A stretch of 64,000 nt of DNA from Tubulanus polymorphus (GCF_964204645.1 NC_134028.1:4314501-4378500), one strand, 5' to 3'; counted from the stretch's first letter, positions 21,201 through 49,410 are shown. Numbers and translations are program-made. Notes: generated by a model from the sequence alone, not told the origin.

Positions 21201-23469
21201 AGTGTGGTCCGCCGGTGCGAGACAGGCTGGACTGATTCCCGGAGAGAAAGGTGTGATTGGATGAACAAGTTTCAACAGCGCCAGATCATGAGCTACCGAT
21301 GACGGATTGAACGAAGGATGCACGATTACAGACTGAACGCCAACTAATATCGCTCCATGTTCATTGGGATCCGATAGACTGTGTTTACCTAGGTATACTG
21401 TCAAAATACCAGGAGTTCCAGAACTGGAAATATATGAATTCATATGCTTAATTTTAATGAATGACCAAATAAGGACGTATTTGCATAAGTTAAGATATTC
21501 ATCTCTTGTACAAACCTGTCAAAGACGCAATGAGCGGCCGTCAAGATCCACTCACTAGTGACCAAAGTAGCCCCACAAATATGACTATTCTTTTGCATTA
21601 ACGAGGCTGTCCAAGGCCAACTATGAGGCACGGCCTCTTTACCACCAACAATACGATAATCTACAGGTTTTATCAAAGGTCTACCACATTCTGCGGAAGA
21701 TCCCATGGTCAAACAGTTTGAAATACCATTATAGATATCGAAGAAAAAATGAAGGGAAAGTTAAGATGTACCTATGTTTTCACACGCCAACTGGTCTTCC
21801 TTGTTCGGACAATGAGGAGTGTCAGGGTCGCATAGTTCGTTGTACGCGACGCAACTGAAGTCAGACGCTTTCGAACCGGGACACATAAAATCATGAGCTA
21901 AACAAGGTTCCTTTGGACCTAAAATCAAAGTCATCAATCTATCACGTGGAATGGAAATATTTTGGATCGAATACGATATTTTGGTAATTTGACAACGAAA
22001 TTACCTTGGTAGAAATCTAACTGAAACCCAGTCCCACCGACAATATGGTCTGATTTGAATCTTACGTATGCGTGTTGACTGGTCGTAGATATTTTGGAAT
22101 CGGGCGTAGTTCGGCCGCAGAATCTAGCCAGAAGTTTCGATTTGCTGGACGCACCATTGTACAGGCCAATCCAATCATAATTACACGAGGAATGAGGTTC
22201 TGTGTTTAAATGGTGGAGTTGCATATAGACGACCTAACGAAAATGGCACAAGTTGATTCCTATATAAGAAACTAGCTATAACGATGGTATTATCTCTGTG
22301 AGATATTTCAATATTTATCAACCGATTCATTACCTGACTGGGATCTGCTTGGAGAATCCATCCACAATCGAGATTATTCGAATATTCGTCTATACCGTTA
22401 TAATTCGGAGATGATAGTCGTTGAGGGCTGGTGGTAACTTTAATTCGACCGGGTCCTTTGATGCTACACGGATCTCCGACGACGATCGCAGGTTGGGGCG
22501 CACTAGTAGGGCGGACTGTGGATGAACTAGGTGGTGGTGAGGAAGAAATAGAAGTGGTCACAGGAGTCATTGTTGTAGTTGGCTTTCTCGTGGAGGTCGT
22601 TAACATAGTTGTTGCAGTTGTGGTGGGACCTAGAAGATATAAGAATCTCAAAAAGTACAGAATTTTTAAATGAATTTCTAAATGATGTATTTGATTTCGA
22701 GTATTTACCCAGAAGAGGAACACTTTTCACATTGATGACGTAACCTTTTCGGTTTATGGCGGCATCTGTTTGAAAGACGACGGAAATCTGTCGCCCAGGA
22801 GACGTCACAGGAGTAGGGACTCGGTATCCACACATACGGCCAGTAACCTGAGTGTCGGTATCAGTATAGATGGCGAGAAAGTCGTAGTTGCATTCTCCAT
22901 TTGTCGAGCCATCTTCGAGTTCGAATTTCAGGAATTCAATTCGCAGCTACAACGATTCGAAATGCGAATTTGAAAACGAATATCATTTATAATGGAAGCC
23001 TTGTAAACGGAGTGTGGCGTACCTGGAATGCTGGAGCAGTTGTTACAGTCGTGTTACTATAAAAGTTTGCCGGATAGTCCCATCGTCCCCAATTCGGGGA
23101 TTTTAACTCGAGTTTGCTCAAAGGTTCTATCCATTTCGCAGTGGTCACCGTAGTTGGGAGGTACGGGCGCCTCTTTACTTTATGGAATTGTATACAAAGA
23201 AGCATAATCTTCATTTTCAAATTATAGAATTAGTAATACCATTATATTCTCGATGAAAAAGTCTTGTATAAGAAAAACGTATATCATATCATCATAAGCC
23301 ATTGAAATTCATCTAACCATATTGAATATGATGATAATCAACACGTTGCAAGACCCAAAAAAGGCTCCGCGTTAGCTGTACATGCGTTTAGGAAATACCT
23401 ACCTATACTTGGAGAAGCAACCAGACTTGACACCGTAGTTAGAAGCAGGTAGACTACGACACCGTTCAT
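18247..23469 (-). CDS. Secreted CUB-LDLa-trypsin polyprotease (two S1 domains)
   Basis: Seventeen exons rebuilt by hand: 23469-23403, 23177-23023, 22946-22709, 22629-22334, 22233-22005, 21918-21772, 21690-21516, 21423-21152, 20775-20630, 20543-20381, 20296-20106, 20022-19791, 19710-19576, 19489-19312, 19163-18874, 18643-18498, 18414-18247. All phases agree (3,228 nt, 1,075 aa). Signal peptide (1-18); CUB1, with its first cysteine pair missing (about 23-153); Thr/Ser/Pro linker (about 154-200); CUB2 (about 203-328); LDLa1 (329-377); S1 domain 1 (378-629) with R-IVGG, TAAHC, AHDLALL and DSCQGDSGG; CUB3 (about 645-770); LDLa2 (771-815); S1 domain 2 (816-1075) with R-IVGG, TAAHC, ENDVAML and GDSGG. 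Both triads are complete. Domain 1 has Asp189 and should cut after Lys/Arg; domain 2 has Ala189. Nearest known types are ovochymase- and enteropeptidase-like proteases. Intron 11 uses a GC donor. Substrate unknown. Confidence 0.9.
18724..18826. repeat. 103-bp near-perfect palindrome in protease intron 15
   Basis: TACGGAGCCCCGGAGG at the left is mirrored by CCTCCGGAGCTCCGTA at the right. The inner arms (ACACGGTGAAAA / TTTTTCACCGTGT) and the centre TTTTTTCGTTCGAACGAAAA pair as well. This is the form of a hairpin MITE or fold-back element lying between exons 18874 and 18643. Confidence 0.8.
20926..21107. mobile_element. MITE-like element with 22-bp perfect terminal inverted repeats
   Basis: GTCTACACCGCAGTGCGGTG starts the left end (20932-20953). 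Its 22-bp exact inverse is at 21081-21102. A third copy of the inner TACACCGCAGTGCGGTGTA lies at 21037-21055. Each copy is itself nearly palindromic. It sits in protease intron 8. Partly repeated CTATAGTG motifs from about 20817 onward suggest a larger, older element around it. No transposase is present. Confidence 0.75.
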
Positions 23470-25029
23470 GTTGAAAGTGTCGTATAGAATGAGGGCAGAC
23501 AGAAAGAATAGGATGGGTCAAATTCTCAATTCACTGATGGTCAATGCTTACTGATACGAGGGGTGATACCATTAGACGGGTCCACTGTCTCATTTTGGGA
23601 GATAGGTACAATGCCCTTTTGAAAGCTTACGATGCTTTAAGCTTAAGACTTTTGCCGTGACCAAAATGTAAAAAGAAAACTATAAGAAGAAGTCGAATCC
23701 ATTACATTGATAACAATATATATTTTCTCCAAATACCAACAAACAATTCGTGGGTATTTTGATCATCCATGTTAAAACACGTAAAATACTTTCATCATTT
23801 TAATAGTTCAACACTATAGCTATAATAATTGCATGCAATTCGTTATGGTTTGATTTTTATACAATTCACATTCAGTTTCGTAGCAAATTCTTTTGGCCAG
23901 CAAACCGGGTTTTCTGAAACCGAACAAAAGAAACCGCAGTGCGTTCAACGTTTTTTTGTTTTATCGTCTCCGTATAAAATAACATATGTAAAGCTTAATC
24001 TTCTTGTAGAACATATCGTTAACAATTTATCCGTGTGTGTTCTGATCTATTCTAACTCAAACCAATAGTACAGATATCAAAGTTCAAGCCATACTAGGTT
24101 GGGATTGCAAAGCACGTCAGTCGGATCCCCGTGTCATTAAACCATCAAGCTCCGTAGTACAGTCAAACCCCGATATACCGCCCTCCCCGCCTACCGCCAG
24201 GTTTTCTCAATGTACATCTCTAGCCATCTCTATACAAATACAAAGTAAAACACCCCCGATATACCGCCATACTCTCTATGTATTTCTAAAACAGACGTAC
24301 TTTTTCACTCGAGGACTAAAAAGACAACCAGGCTTGGAAGTTCATCATTGAAAGGTGACATCATTACATAAGAAAAAAATTTTCACACTAAAACCGGTGA
24401 ATAAATCTCTAAAAACGAAATGAAATAAAGTGAACGATAAAATAAACTTTTTATGGGCTCAAATTGTTTTTCTAGCACGATTAAACATTATCATCAAATT
24501 ACTATCACTGAAGCAATCCCAAAGAAACGACTTCTATATTTTCCAGTTTCTGAAGCAGGATTATTCGGGTGGAAACAACACGATGCTTTAGAAAGAAAAC
24601 TTGAAAAACACGCATCATATTGAATATCACTTTTAACATTGACGACAACTTTTGGTATTTTCGGGTTATTGACGTTAACTGAAGAAACGAAACAAACTCC
24701 GATAGACTCTGCGAATATATAATTCATCCGAATATTCTTATCGCATGAAGTTATTTTTTAAACACTTAACACAAATCGCGGCATTCATCGCCGAACGCGC
24801 GTATATCTGTACATAGACTCTAATCCTATGGTTTTTCATCGAGAGCAAAAAAGTGTCGCCGACCGCTGACGAAATCCCTCATTTCTCGTTTAACGAAAGA
24901 AAGAATTATCCATGTCACCCGTCATTCGATAATCGATATTCGTCATTACTGTCGCTCATTATTTTGGTAAATAGTGTCTATGGTTTGATATGTTCCCCAG
25001 AATTCCAGCAGTTTGAACAATATATTGCG
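23470..25029. other. Intergenic, protease 5' flank and synaptotagmin 3' flank
   Basis: No gene supported. A degenerate repeat carrying two copies of CCCCGATATACCGCC lies at about 24165-24290 and resembles the ends of old DNA transposons. Short open frames at 23829-24068 (plus) and 24494-24727 (minus) have no splice or family support. I saw no clear promoter element upstream of the protease ATG. Confidence 0.5.
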
Positions 25030-25035
25030 TTTAAT
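25030..25035 (-). terminator. Possible poly(A) signal (ATTAAA) of the synaptotagmin gene
   Basis: Minus-strand ATTAAA about 135 bp beyond the TAA at 25171-25169. No AATAAA is closer. Confidence 0.4.
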
Positions 25036-25168
25036 ATATCATATCCATCACATTTTGCTTGCTAAATTCCGGCGTCCGAAACAATACAAAACGCATTTTT
25101 GTACGTATCTTTTTTTTCTAAATGTAGGTAAACTGCCCGACGCGTAGTAACATACACGGAAGCTAATA

Positions 25169-40617
<15,449 letters not shown>

Positions 40618-43600
40618 CTGGAAGGAAAAAGTATCAACGAATGATATTTTCTCATGGCTAATATCTGGTGGCTCTTCCCTGAGATCATGATTGGACTGGG
40701 ACAAGACGGCATTCGGTAAAAGACTATGTTGAACCCGTATAGACGGTTGTATGTAATAAATCCAAAAATGAGTCCACGTTTTCTAAATACTCAAATATCA
40801 CACGTCGATATAAGAATATATATCAGGATATTTATCGGTCGATGTGTTTCTCCTAATTTTCAGTCATCACTTAACGCGCATCTATAACTGTCTTCTCATC
40901 TGGAATCTGAACATTCTAACTCGTTCAACTGAAGTAACATCTTTTAAATCCGTTATCATTAACTGTGACAGGCTTGACGGGCGCTTCCAAAACTTTTCAA
41001 CCCCTGTCATCAATAATCGAGTTTTTTTCTTAAATCGCTATTTAAATTTCCAGATCGCTGAATCGAATTTCGATCTACATTCACACGTGCTAGAGCCTCT
41101 TCCGCTTTTCGAGCTTCCAACACCGGATGCGGGACATCATCACCATCGACGCGCGTCTTTTTCACGCAGCGAACCTAGCGTCACAACGATCAGTTATTGA
41201 TCACTCGCGAAACCCAACACAAACCCGACTAAAGAGAAGCGCGAGTCGCGTGAAATTCTATGGTGGACGTCTGTTCAGTACGGTACTCAATTATAAGATA
41301 ACGATGGGAGGGTTACGGTATTAAAGTCGCCTGGTTAGTAATCACGTTTACACTGATTGCATTTGCCTCGCTTTGTGCGTGTTTACTACATTCTCCCGAT
41401 ACTACCCCGTAAATGCTCCCGAGTCGTCTCAGACGAGAGAAAAAAAGAAACGCCTAGACATGGTTTTTTACTGTTTGCGAATAAATCTGGCAATTTTCTA
41501 AATCTTTATTCAAGACGCATTTCATGTTCATTGCGTGATTTAGGGATTTAGATGGGGAAACTTCGAATCTATTGCTTTTAGATATATCTAGATATACATC
41601 ATCAAGATCAAACATTAAATGGCCGCCAACGTTAACATAATGACTACTCTATATAAACAGCACATATACTTTGCCCTCGCTAAATTAGTTACGAAGTTAT
41701 TCAACTCGTCGGAGGCTGTTTTCGGAGGGAGGTCACTGCAATCGTCACTGTCTCGTATATACACTGTTCCGCGTTGTGTTATCAACTAAAGAAAACATAT
41801 CGAAAAGGGATTTAACAGGGTATGTCAGAAATCACAATCCTCAAGAGAGAGATGCACTGATTGTCGCATTCATCGTATGATAGAATAATAGATGGCTTTG
41901 TAAATGTGTGCAGGCGAATCCCTTCTAGGGCAATAGGACCCGTGACAGATACTGCAGTAACATTTGATAAATGATCAATGGTAATAGCCGGGACACTGAA
42001 TTTCTGTATTTTTCTCTGATAATTTGAGATGTTCAAACCCTAAGGGATCAACACACAAGGCAAGTCGCATCTAAAGCGCATCATTCCGCAGTCCGTCAAA
42101 GCGGTCATTTATTAAGACTCGAAAACAGAAACAAATAAACGATCGTCCGAACAAAAAATATGTTATTGCATCATCTGAAAAACGCGATGCATTTTTAGAT
42201 TTTGTTTATTTTTTTACGCAAATTTACGACGTGTTTGTTGAGACGGGCGTAATTTAAATGTGAAGGAAAATCTCATTCAATATTTGGTTGACTGATTTGT
42301 GCGGACGAGTGAAAAATACATGACAGAATGTTCAAAATCAACAACACTGAATTCCTGGAAGAACCGTAGCCAATTTCGCAGTATGAAGGCTTTAGTGAAG
42401 CGTATTCGGTCCAACACCCATTAACCCAACACTATCCCCAACGATCGTTACAGATATGTAAGTTGAGATACGGTATTATTGCGCTATCGAAAATCGGTTT
42501 ATCAAGTATAAATCCGAAATTGATGGGATTGAAGAGGATACGATAACAGTTTATACTATTATAAACGAGGTTACGGTAAATCGGTATCGATACTTCGCGG
42601 AATCCAATCCAATTTGATTAGCGTAAACAGCAGCAGCGGCAGCTACGCGTAAATTTCAAATCTAGATGTCACCAGTTCTTAGGATCGGACAGTGAAATAG
42701 CCGAACAGAAGCTATTAGAACCCGTAATCCCCTCGAACGACGATGAAATTCCCGTCGAAAATAGCGCGTTAAGTATACTTAATATCTTTCTCTCCTTCTC
42801 TCTGGCGTCTGTCGACTTGTTTATAACGTTCGAAACGACAGAATGCACTTTTGACGTTGCCGATGTTGTCATCCAATGGTTATTATCTAATTGTTGATCC
42901 ACGATTTCGTGATAGCGCGCCGGCAATTATATCGACTGGCGAACGTTAATCACCGCTTCGAAACATGAACACGTAATCAATTAAACGTCAGTTATTATAT
43001 ATTAAGTTAACCCCAGGCGTGGTATGGTGCGCATCGAATGTTGACTACTTATCCCATACGGATAAATAGTGTTGATTGTAGAAGTTATTTCATCTTTTGT
43101 AAACACACTATCTGACTGTATAGATAATGTAAATGCCAAATTTCTGTTGAGCACAAATCACTCTTCTAAATCCTATGTACGAGAATTAGAAATTCTAGTG
43201 GTAAGTTCAGCGCGTAATTCTGGGGATAACCCTGCCCCAGGCCGGTAGCCCAGCACACCTCGAAGTTGAAGTCCTACGAGTCCAACCAAACGTTTGAAAT
43301 AATCAAGTCTTTAGAAAGGATGGGAGTAGAACTACGGCAACTTCAATGGTTGTTCATTCTAGATACGTTTTATTTTGTGGGCCCTGCTCAGCACTAAGGC
43401 TTTCTCACCAAACCTGTGGCCTCGTGCTAGTTACTTCTACACAGTAGAGGACCGTGACGTCACACGATATGGAGGAAGATGGCGATATTGGATATTTTGT
43501 TTATTTGCTCCATTCTCATCTGATATTGACGTGCGACCAAACTACGCACTTCACGTGTATTTAGATACAACCAGTCACATACAATAAACTAATCAGGAAT

Positions 43601-46600
43601 CAAATCAAACTATTGTGCCCAGATGCAACGGTGTTAACGGTTGATGTGCCTTGTTTAACCCCAGGGACCGTTAGGTAATAACGTTATACTGTATATAATA
43701 AAAGGTGATTAGTAGACATACGAAATATATTCAACTACATATTTATGAAGGTTTCATCACGAGCTGGAAGCATCAGGACGTTGACTGACGTTATGGGAAC
43801 GTTAGGGAGAGATGAAAAGAAATGCCAACGGCATTTATAATTTACATGAAGACCAAATACAGAACCTATTAGAGAGAATGACGATCACGTAACGCTGTGG
43901 TTATCGGCATCAAGGGCGTCGTGAATTCGTTTGGATGTTTTGATAAGTAATATATAAGTGAAACGATAGTAATAGTCGGCTGGAGGAGAAATAAGTACGA
44001 ATCAGACGAAAACATAATTCTAGACGACCTTTATACTGTACACAGGCAACAGATAGCGCTTAATCCCGTATAGCTTTAGACGCACGATTCATTAATCACG
44101 TGAGTTCCGTCGTCGTCTGGCCGATCAGATCCGAATACTTCTTAATTTGACGATTCATTCCATTGCAATGATGAATGACGGGAGATGATACAAAGTTATA
44201 ATATGATCGTATGAAAAAAACTGTACGGTTAAAAGAGCAAAACAACTTTTTTTCTTCCTTTCATGCGAATGTTGTAACGAAGAATCTCTCGCTGCGCAGC
44301 TCCCGATCTTTTGAGAAAATACTGAAAAAAATTTATCATCTAGAAATAGATTTACTCTATTATATAAAAATGCGCAATGAAATTCCTCGTCGCGGACGAA
44401 AACAGAAATTTAAGGAGGTTTCAGAATCATCACCGATTTCTTAGAATTCTCGTCTGCAAAAACAGCGACAACGACGTCAGAAATCGATGGATTTTGCAAC
44501 CATTATCAAAATGTATAGTCTCGATTTACGATTAAATGTCATCATATAAAACTAGTCGCCGGTTTTAAGGCCGGCTGTAAAGAGAAAATGAGAATTTAAT
44601 TCTCAACCGACGCGCGGAGACGTTCGGTTTCTGATCGAGCAGCGATACGGCTGTAAAACATTTCGATATCAAAATTATGTCAGGATAAATCGCGGCCATC
44701 GGAGACGATATTGACGCAGCAGTTTCCAAGACAAATAAAACTCGCGCCATATATAGACAAAATTCGTCTGGAATATGACGGAATAGAAATTCAGTGTTTT
44801 CAGATCTGTTGCGCTTTTTGCTACGAGCCAATTAAAAAATCGATGAAATTTACCAATTAAGCCGATTAACGCGCACTGACTATAAGACACATTAAACTGC
44901 TATTAAGCCAATTACGTTGCAATTAGTCGGATCCAACTTAATTGGATGGGAGACGAAATATTCCTCTACTCGTTTGGTGTGAAATAGTAGGGGTTCGGAA
45001 ATACGTTTCCCCAAAAGGGTACATCGTGATCTAATTGCTACATTTTAACGGAAATATGAAATTTTAATTCTAACAAAACCTGGGCCCTTGTTACACAATA
45101 GTCGTAACTTAAGTTCAAAGTGGTCATACACCTTTAGACTAGTCTTAAGTCGTTAGATTGGCTACAGACCTAAGACCGTCTTGACTGATATTTTAAATAG
45201 AAGCGCATGACTGTGACACTGGTACTAAAATACAAAGAATATCTATTTGTGATGTTCTTGAGATTCGCTTCTTATGAAACCATTCGAGCAGAAACTAACA
45301 GCCCGGGTACATATTCCATATTCTGCCTTGAAAGGAACATGGAATGATAACCCTTTGCCAAATGGTTATTTTGTCAAGATCTTTGTTTTCCGCGACAACG
45401 CCTTATCTTATTCTTTATATACATTTGGCGTCGTAAAACATTAACGGCCGATCGGGCAGACATATCTGCCGACTAAACAAGCGGGTAAAAGCCAAGTCGT
45501 GTTTTTTATCACCAATCTCATCAACGGTTATTGGTTCCGTCCAACGTGAAACGAATCTATCTATATATGTGTACATGTATACACCGACAAGACGGTGACT
45601 GTTGGCATATTCATATCGCGTCCATATTGAGCTAGGAACCGATCAACCAATCTCCAAACCGTCGCTCGCTTTTAACACCCTAGTCGTCCATACGCCGGTT
45701 ACAGATTGCAAAAGAATAGCTCAATACTGCGGCCGAGCGTTGGTCGGGCTTTTTCATTTCCTGACGCGAAATGACCCGCGGATCGCATGACAAGTAACCG
45801 CTGTGTTTACCGAACGATCAACGCCGAACATTTATCCATGTAATAAGACGACAGTAAACGTGCCACGTCTTAAACCGACAAACCGACCTTCTTAATGTAT
45901 ACGGAAAATTGTGTTTATCGCCCTCATACGCCGCTCAGATAGGATATAAACACAAATAAAAATGGACGTGTGAACAGTGCCAGTGTTTGCTACGCTGTCA
46001 GAAGTCTTTTTATAGCATATCGGTATTTCTATAACGATCGAGTTTTTTGCAATGAAATCTAACATTCGTTTTAGAATAAAATCAAAAAGGTTTAGCGTCA
46101 TTATATACTCTTAATTAATGCGTTTGTGTCAATTTCTAACCTGCGTTTCTATCGAAGCGAATGTCAGTCGCAGAGACGACTGGTGAACACATTCCAAGTG
46201 ACGCGGATTGTCCTCCTACCGTGCGACTACTGACTGCTATATACAACGACTAGTCGGAGTTAAGACACTGATTTAATGGCCTACCGCTTGAATAACAATG
46301 GAAAATTGCGCAAAAACGCATCAAATAATCACGGGTATGATGCATAAGCTATTCAACGGCAGAAGTGCGCTTGATTTGTCAGTTGTTTGGAAATCGTCTC
46401 TCCCCCTCTCGACGCAACAGGTCAGTTAGCGATATCTTAGAACATACATGAAAATATGACCGACCTCATTCAATCATGTAGTGTCGGAAATCTTGTTTGC
46501 TTCCAAATTATGTGTTAACCCGAAACTGGGAACAGATTGTATTTTCCCACGACGCCATTATGTAGATACTGGTGACTGTGAACACGACGAAAGACATCTA

Positions 46601-48302
46601 TGTATATTAGCGACGAGTTTTTCCTTTCACGAATCTAAGTGTTTGATGAGGACAACAATAAACAGAGAGCAATCTCTCGATTAAAGTTTAACGAGCGCGA
46701 ATAAGTGTCAACCCCGGTGAATTAGAATGGAGAAATACACGCCTTATTACTTCTTTAAAGTAACGATCTAAATCAAAAAGTCTTCAGCATCGCCGTGAAA
46801 TCGTGTACGATTAAAGCTGATACTGATGTTCAGATTCTAATTGTAAATTGAGAAAGTGATTAATTCAAATGGTGTCTTTAACGCGCGGGTCTTTATCATT
46901 TTCGGATCACAGTCGATCAGCTCCCGGGAGAAATTTATGATAAATCGCAGTTTCGTGACAGAGAATTCCAACCAAACGTAAACAGATGATAACGCTTCTA
47001 CAGGGAATGGAGTTGGTACCAGGTGGCGCAACAAAGACCGAATAACTAAATTTATCAAAATAGGCTTAGATGTATGTAAACATACTGTAATGAGTGTATG
47101 GCGTTTATTGTTAATAATTTTGATGTATTTCGCGAAGAAAAGTTCATATTTTCTGTTGTTTTATAAATATTGTATATATCTTACATTCTCCCTCCATATA
47201 CCATGGAAATGGTTGGAGTGTAAATAAATTCCAATTTCTTAATCTTTGTTGATGCAAATTAGTTCATTTTCAATGAAATTTGAAATGGATTCCAATCTTT
47301 CTCAGGGTATGGTATAAATTTCACTGAAAATTGATTTATTGGTTTTAAAGTTGATTCAAATTCAACTGGATGCGTAGAAGAAACTCGGTAACCGCTACTA
47401 GCCAACCTGGCGAATCATCGCGGAATCCTCGCTTGCCACCGTGTCGGTGCCGGTACCCAGTTCGTGGAATGGTGCAGCTGCGGTGTCAATTTGACGGCTT
47501 TTTATCGCAGTTGATAAAACACGCAAAGATAACGAGCGCGAATAGTGATGATAACAGTAACATCTAATGGTAGATCGGATGCGGTTCGACAGTCGATCGT
47601 GAGATGTTGGACAATACGTGTAATATCCTGAGTCGACGAGGCTTTTATCATAATAGGTTTGGTACTTGAAGAGTCAGTGACTGAGTCAATGGCCCGAGGG
47701 AAGTTTTATCCTATCAGTACTTTGAGAGTCTTAATATTCTGGATGGTATATATATAAGACTGGTATCATATCCCGAATGTGGTGCAATACTAATTATTGC
47801 GTAATTAACAGAGATCGCATGCGATCTAATAAAGACTTCACTCCGATTTCGCGAAATTATAGAGATCATAATTAAGCTTAATTTTTTGTCTAATTGACTT
47901 ACACCGAATTCAGATGAAATTGGACCTAATTATACATAGCACATGGATATCCGTAAAATGTCGATCCAATTTTTCTCCAAAATGAGGTATATCACAAGGG
48001 GAAATGAATAATGAATTTAGACGCCAGGTAATCAGAAAAAGCGGCGCGGGACGTATAATAATCCACCGAGGAAACACAACTGTCATTAGAATATTCGATT
48101 TATCTCTGAAATAAACTCTTTGATGGCGACAAAATAGTGGCACTTTGATCAAACCTTCTTCAACTCCGCCTTATAGTATATAAACATCGACGCTCGGTTC
48201 ATTCAGTGCAAATATGAAGAGTGGTAGGAGAAGCTGTGTAATCCCGGTGTCAAATGGAACGAGAAAAAATATAGCACTTTGTAGATTAACTTAATCTTAT
48301 CA
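40618..48302. other. SYT15 upstream intron (proposed), no nested gene supported
   Basis: I found no exon that chains in phase with the neighbouring SYT15 exon. A 54-codon open stretch at 41174-41010 (minus) follows an acceptor-like GACGCTAG but lacks a usable donor. Short relics of the GTTTATAGAC MITE family occur near 47757. Confidence 0.5.
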
Positions 48303-48845
48303 AAAATACGAGCTTTCGCTACTAGCGCATAGTAGCTTCATCAAGTATAGATGGAGTTTCATAGTAGCTTCATCAAGTATAGAACGAGTTTCATAGTAGC
48401 TTCATCAAGTATAGAACGAGTTTCATAGTAGCTACATCAAGTATAGAACGAGTTTCATAGTAGCTTCATCAAGTATAGAACGAGTTTCATAGTAGCTTCA
48501 TCAAGTATAGAACGAGTTTCATAGTAGCTTCATCAAGTATAGAACGAGTTTCATAGTAGCTTCATCAAGTATAGATGGAGTTTCATAGTAGCTTCATCAA
48601 GTATAGAACGAGTTTCATAGTAGCTTCATCAAGTATAGAACGAGTTTCATAGTAGCTTCATCAAGTATAGAACGAGTTTCATAGTAGCTTCATCAAGTAT
48701 AGAACGAGTTTCATAGTAGCTTCATCAAGTATAGATGGAGTTTCATAGTAGCTTCATCATTTACCTGGACGAATAGTAAGTAGTCACTAGCTTCATCATT
48801 TACCCGATAAAGCGACTAAGCATTAATAGCGAAAGCTTGTATTTT
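48303..48845. mobile_element. Non-autonomous element: 19-bp inverted ends and internal 32-bp tandem repeats
   Basis: The ends AAAATACGAGCTTTCGCTA (48303-48321) and TAGCGAAAGCTTGTATTTT (48827-48845) are inverted with one mismatch, and weaker similarity extends outward. Inside are about 13 copies of a 32-bp unit (about 48328-48757, CATAGTAGCTTCATCAAG plus TATAGAACGAGTTT). On the minus strand the left end reads TTGATGAA, a 7-bp hairpin GCTACTA/TAGTAGC, then GAAAGC. This is a hammerhead-like order with the first core C missing or displaced. No protein is encoded. Confidence 0.7.
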
Positions 48846-49124
48846 CAAGAAGAAATTAAGTCAGCATATGAAACACTTTCTGTCTTCAAGTTTTCTGATC
48901 AGTACTAATACGAATGAGCGCGAAACAAAATATACACACTCAACGATTTGTATAAATAATTGAAATGTATATTCGGGGGTCACGTCATCTGTATTCGTAG
49001 CTGTTCAATGGTCGCGCACATATTGTCGGCGACGGTAGAGAACGTGCTGAGAATAATCTCCCAGGACGAAGAGCCGATACTTATATCCATCAATTACAGA
49101 TACACACCGATCCATCGATGTAAA

Positions 49125-49410
49125 TATGGATTTTAAACAGTAGGTTTACTGACACTTAGTTCACTTACACAGTATGTTTACTGTCACCTAGTTCACTTAA
49201 ACAGTATGTTTACTGTCACCTAGTTCACATAAACGGTAGGTTTACTGTCACCTAGTTCACTTAAACAGTAGGTTTATTGTCACCTAGTGCACTTAAACAG
49301 TAGGTTTACTGTCACCTAGTTCACTTAAACGGTAGGTTTACTGTCACCTAGTTCACTTAAACAGTAGGTTTATTGTCACCTAGTGCACTTAAACAGTAGG
49401 TTTATTAACA
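49125..49410. repeat. 32-bp minisatellite with internal hairpin
   Basis: Eight to nine copies of a 32-bp unit, TTTACTGTCACCTAGTTCAC then TTAAACAGTAGG. ACAGTA and TACTGT in adjacent units can pair around a 4-nt loop. It lies about 280 bp from the 48.3-48.8 kb element, which also has a 32-bp period but an unrelated sequence. Confidence 0.9.

Noticed and set aside
23023-23172. Frameshift in the CUB1 exon, from an acceptor at 23172 whose frame carries a Cys (GDHCEMD)
   Set aside because: The acceptor at 23177 gives an uninterrupted frame and a total CDS divisible by three, so no frameshift is needed. The alternative frame ends in a TAG before the donor.
41010-41174. 54-codon minus-strand stretch (VRCVKKTRVDG...) as a juxtamembrane SYT15 exon
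   Set aside because: An acceptor is present but no reasonable donor leaves in phase 2, as the next exon requires.
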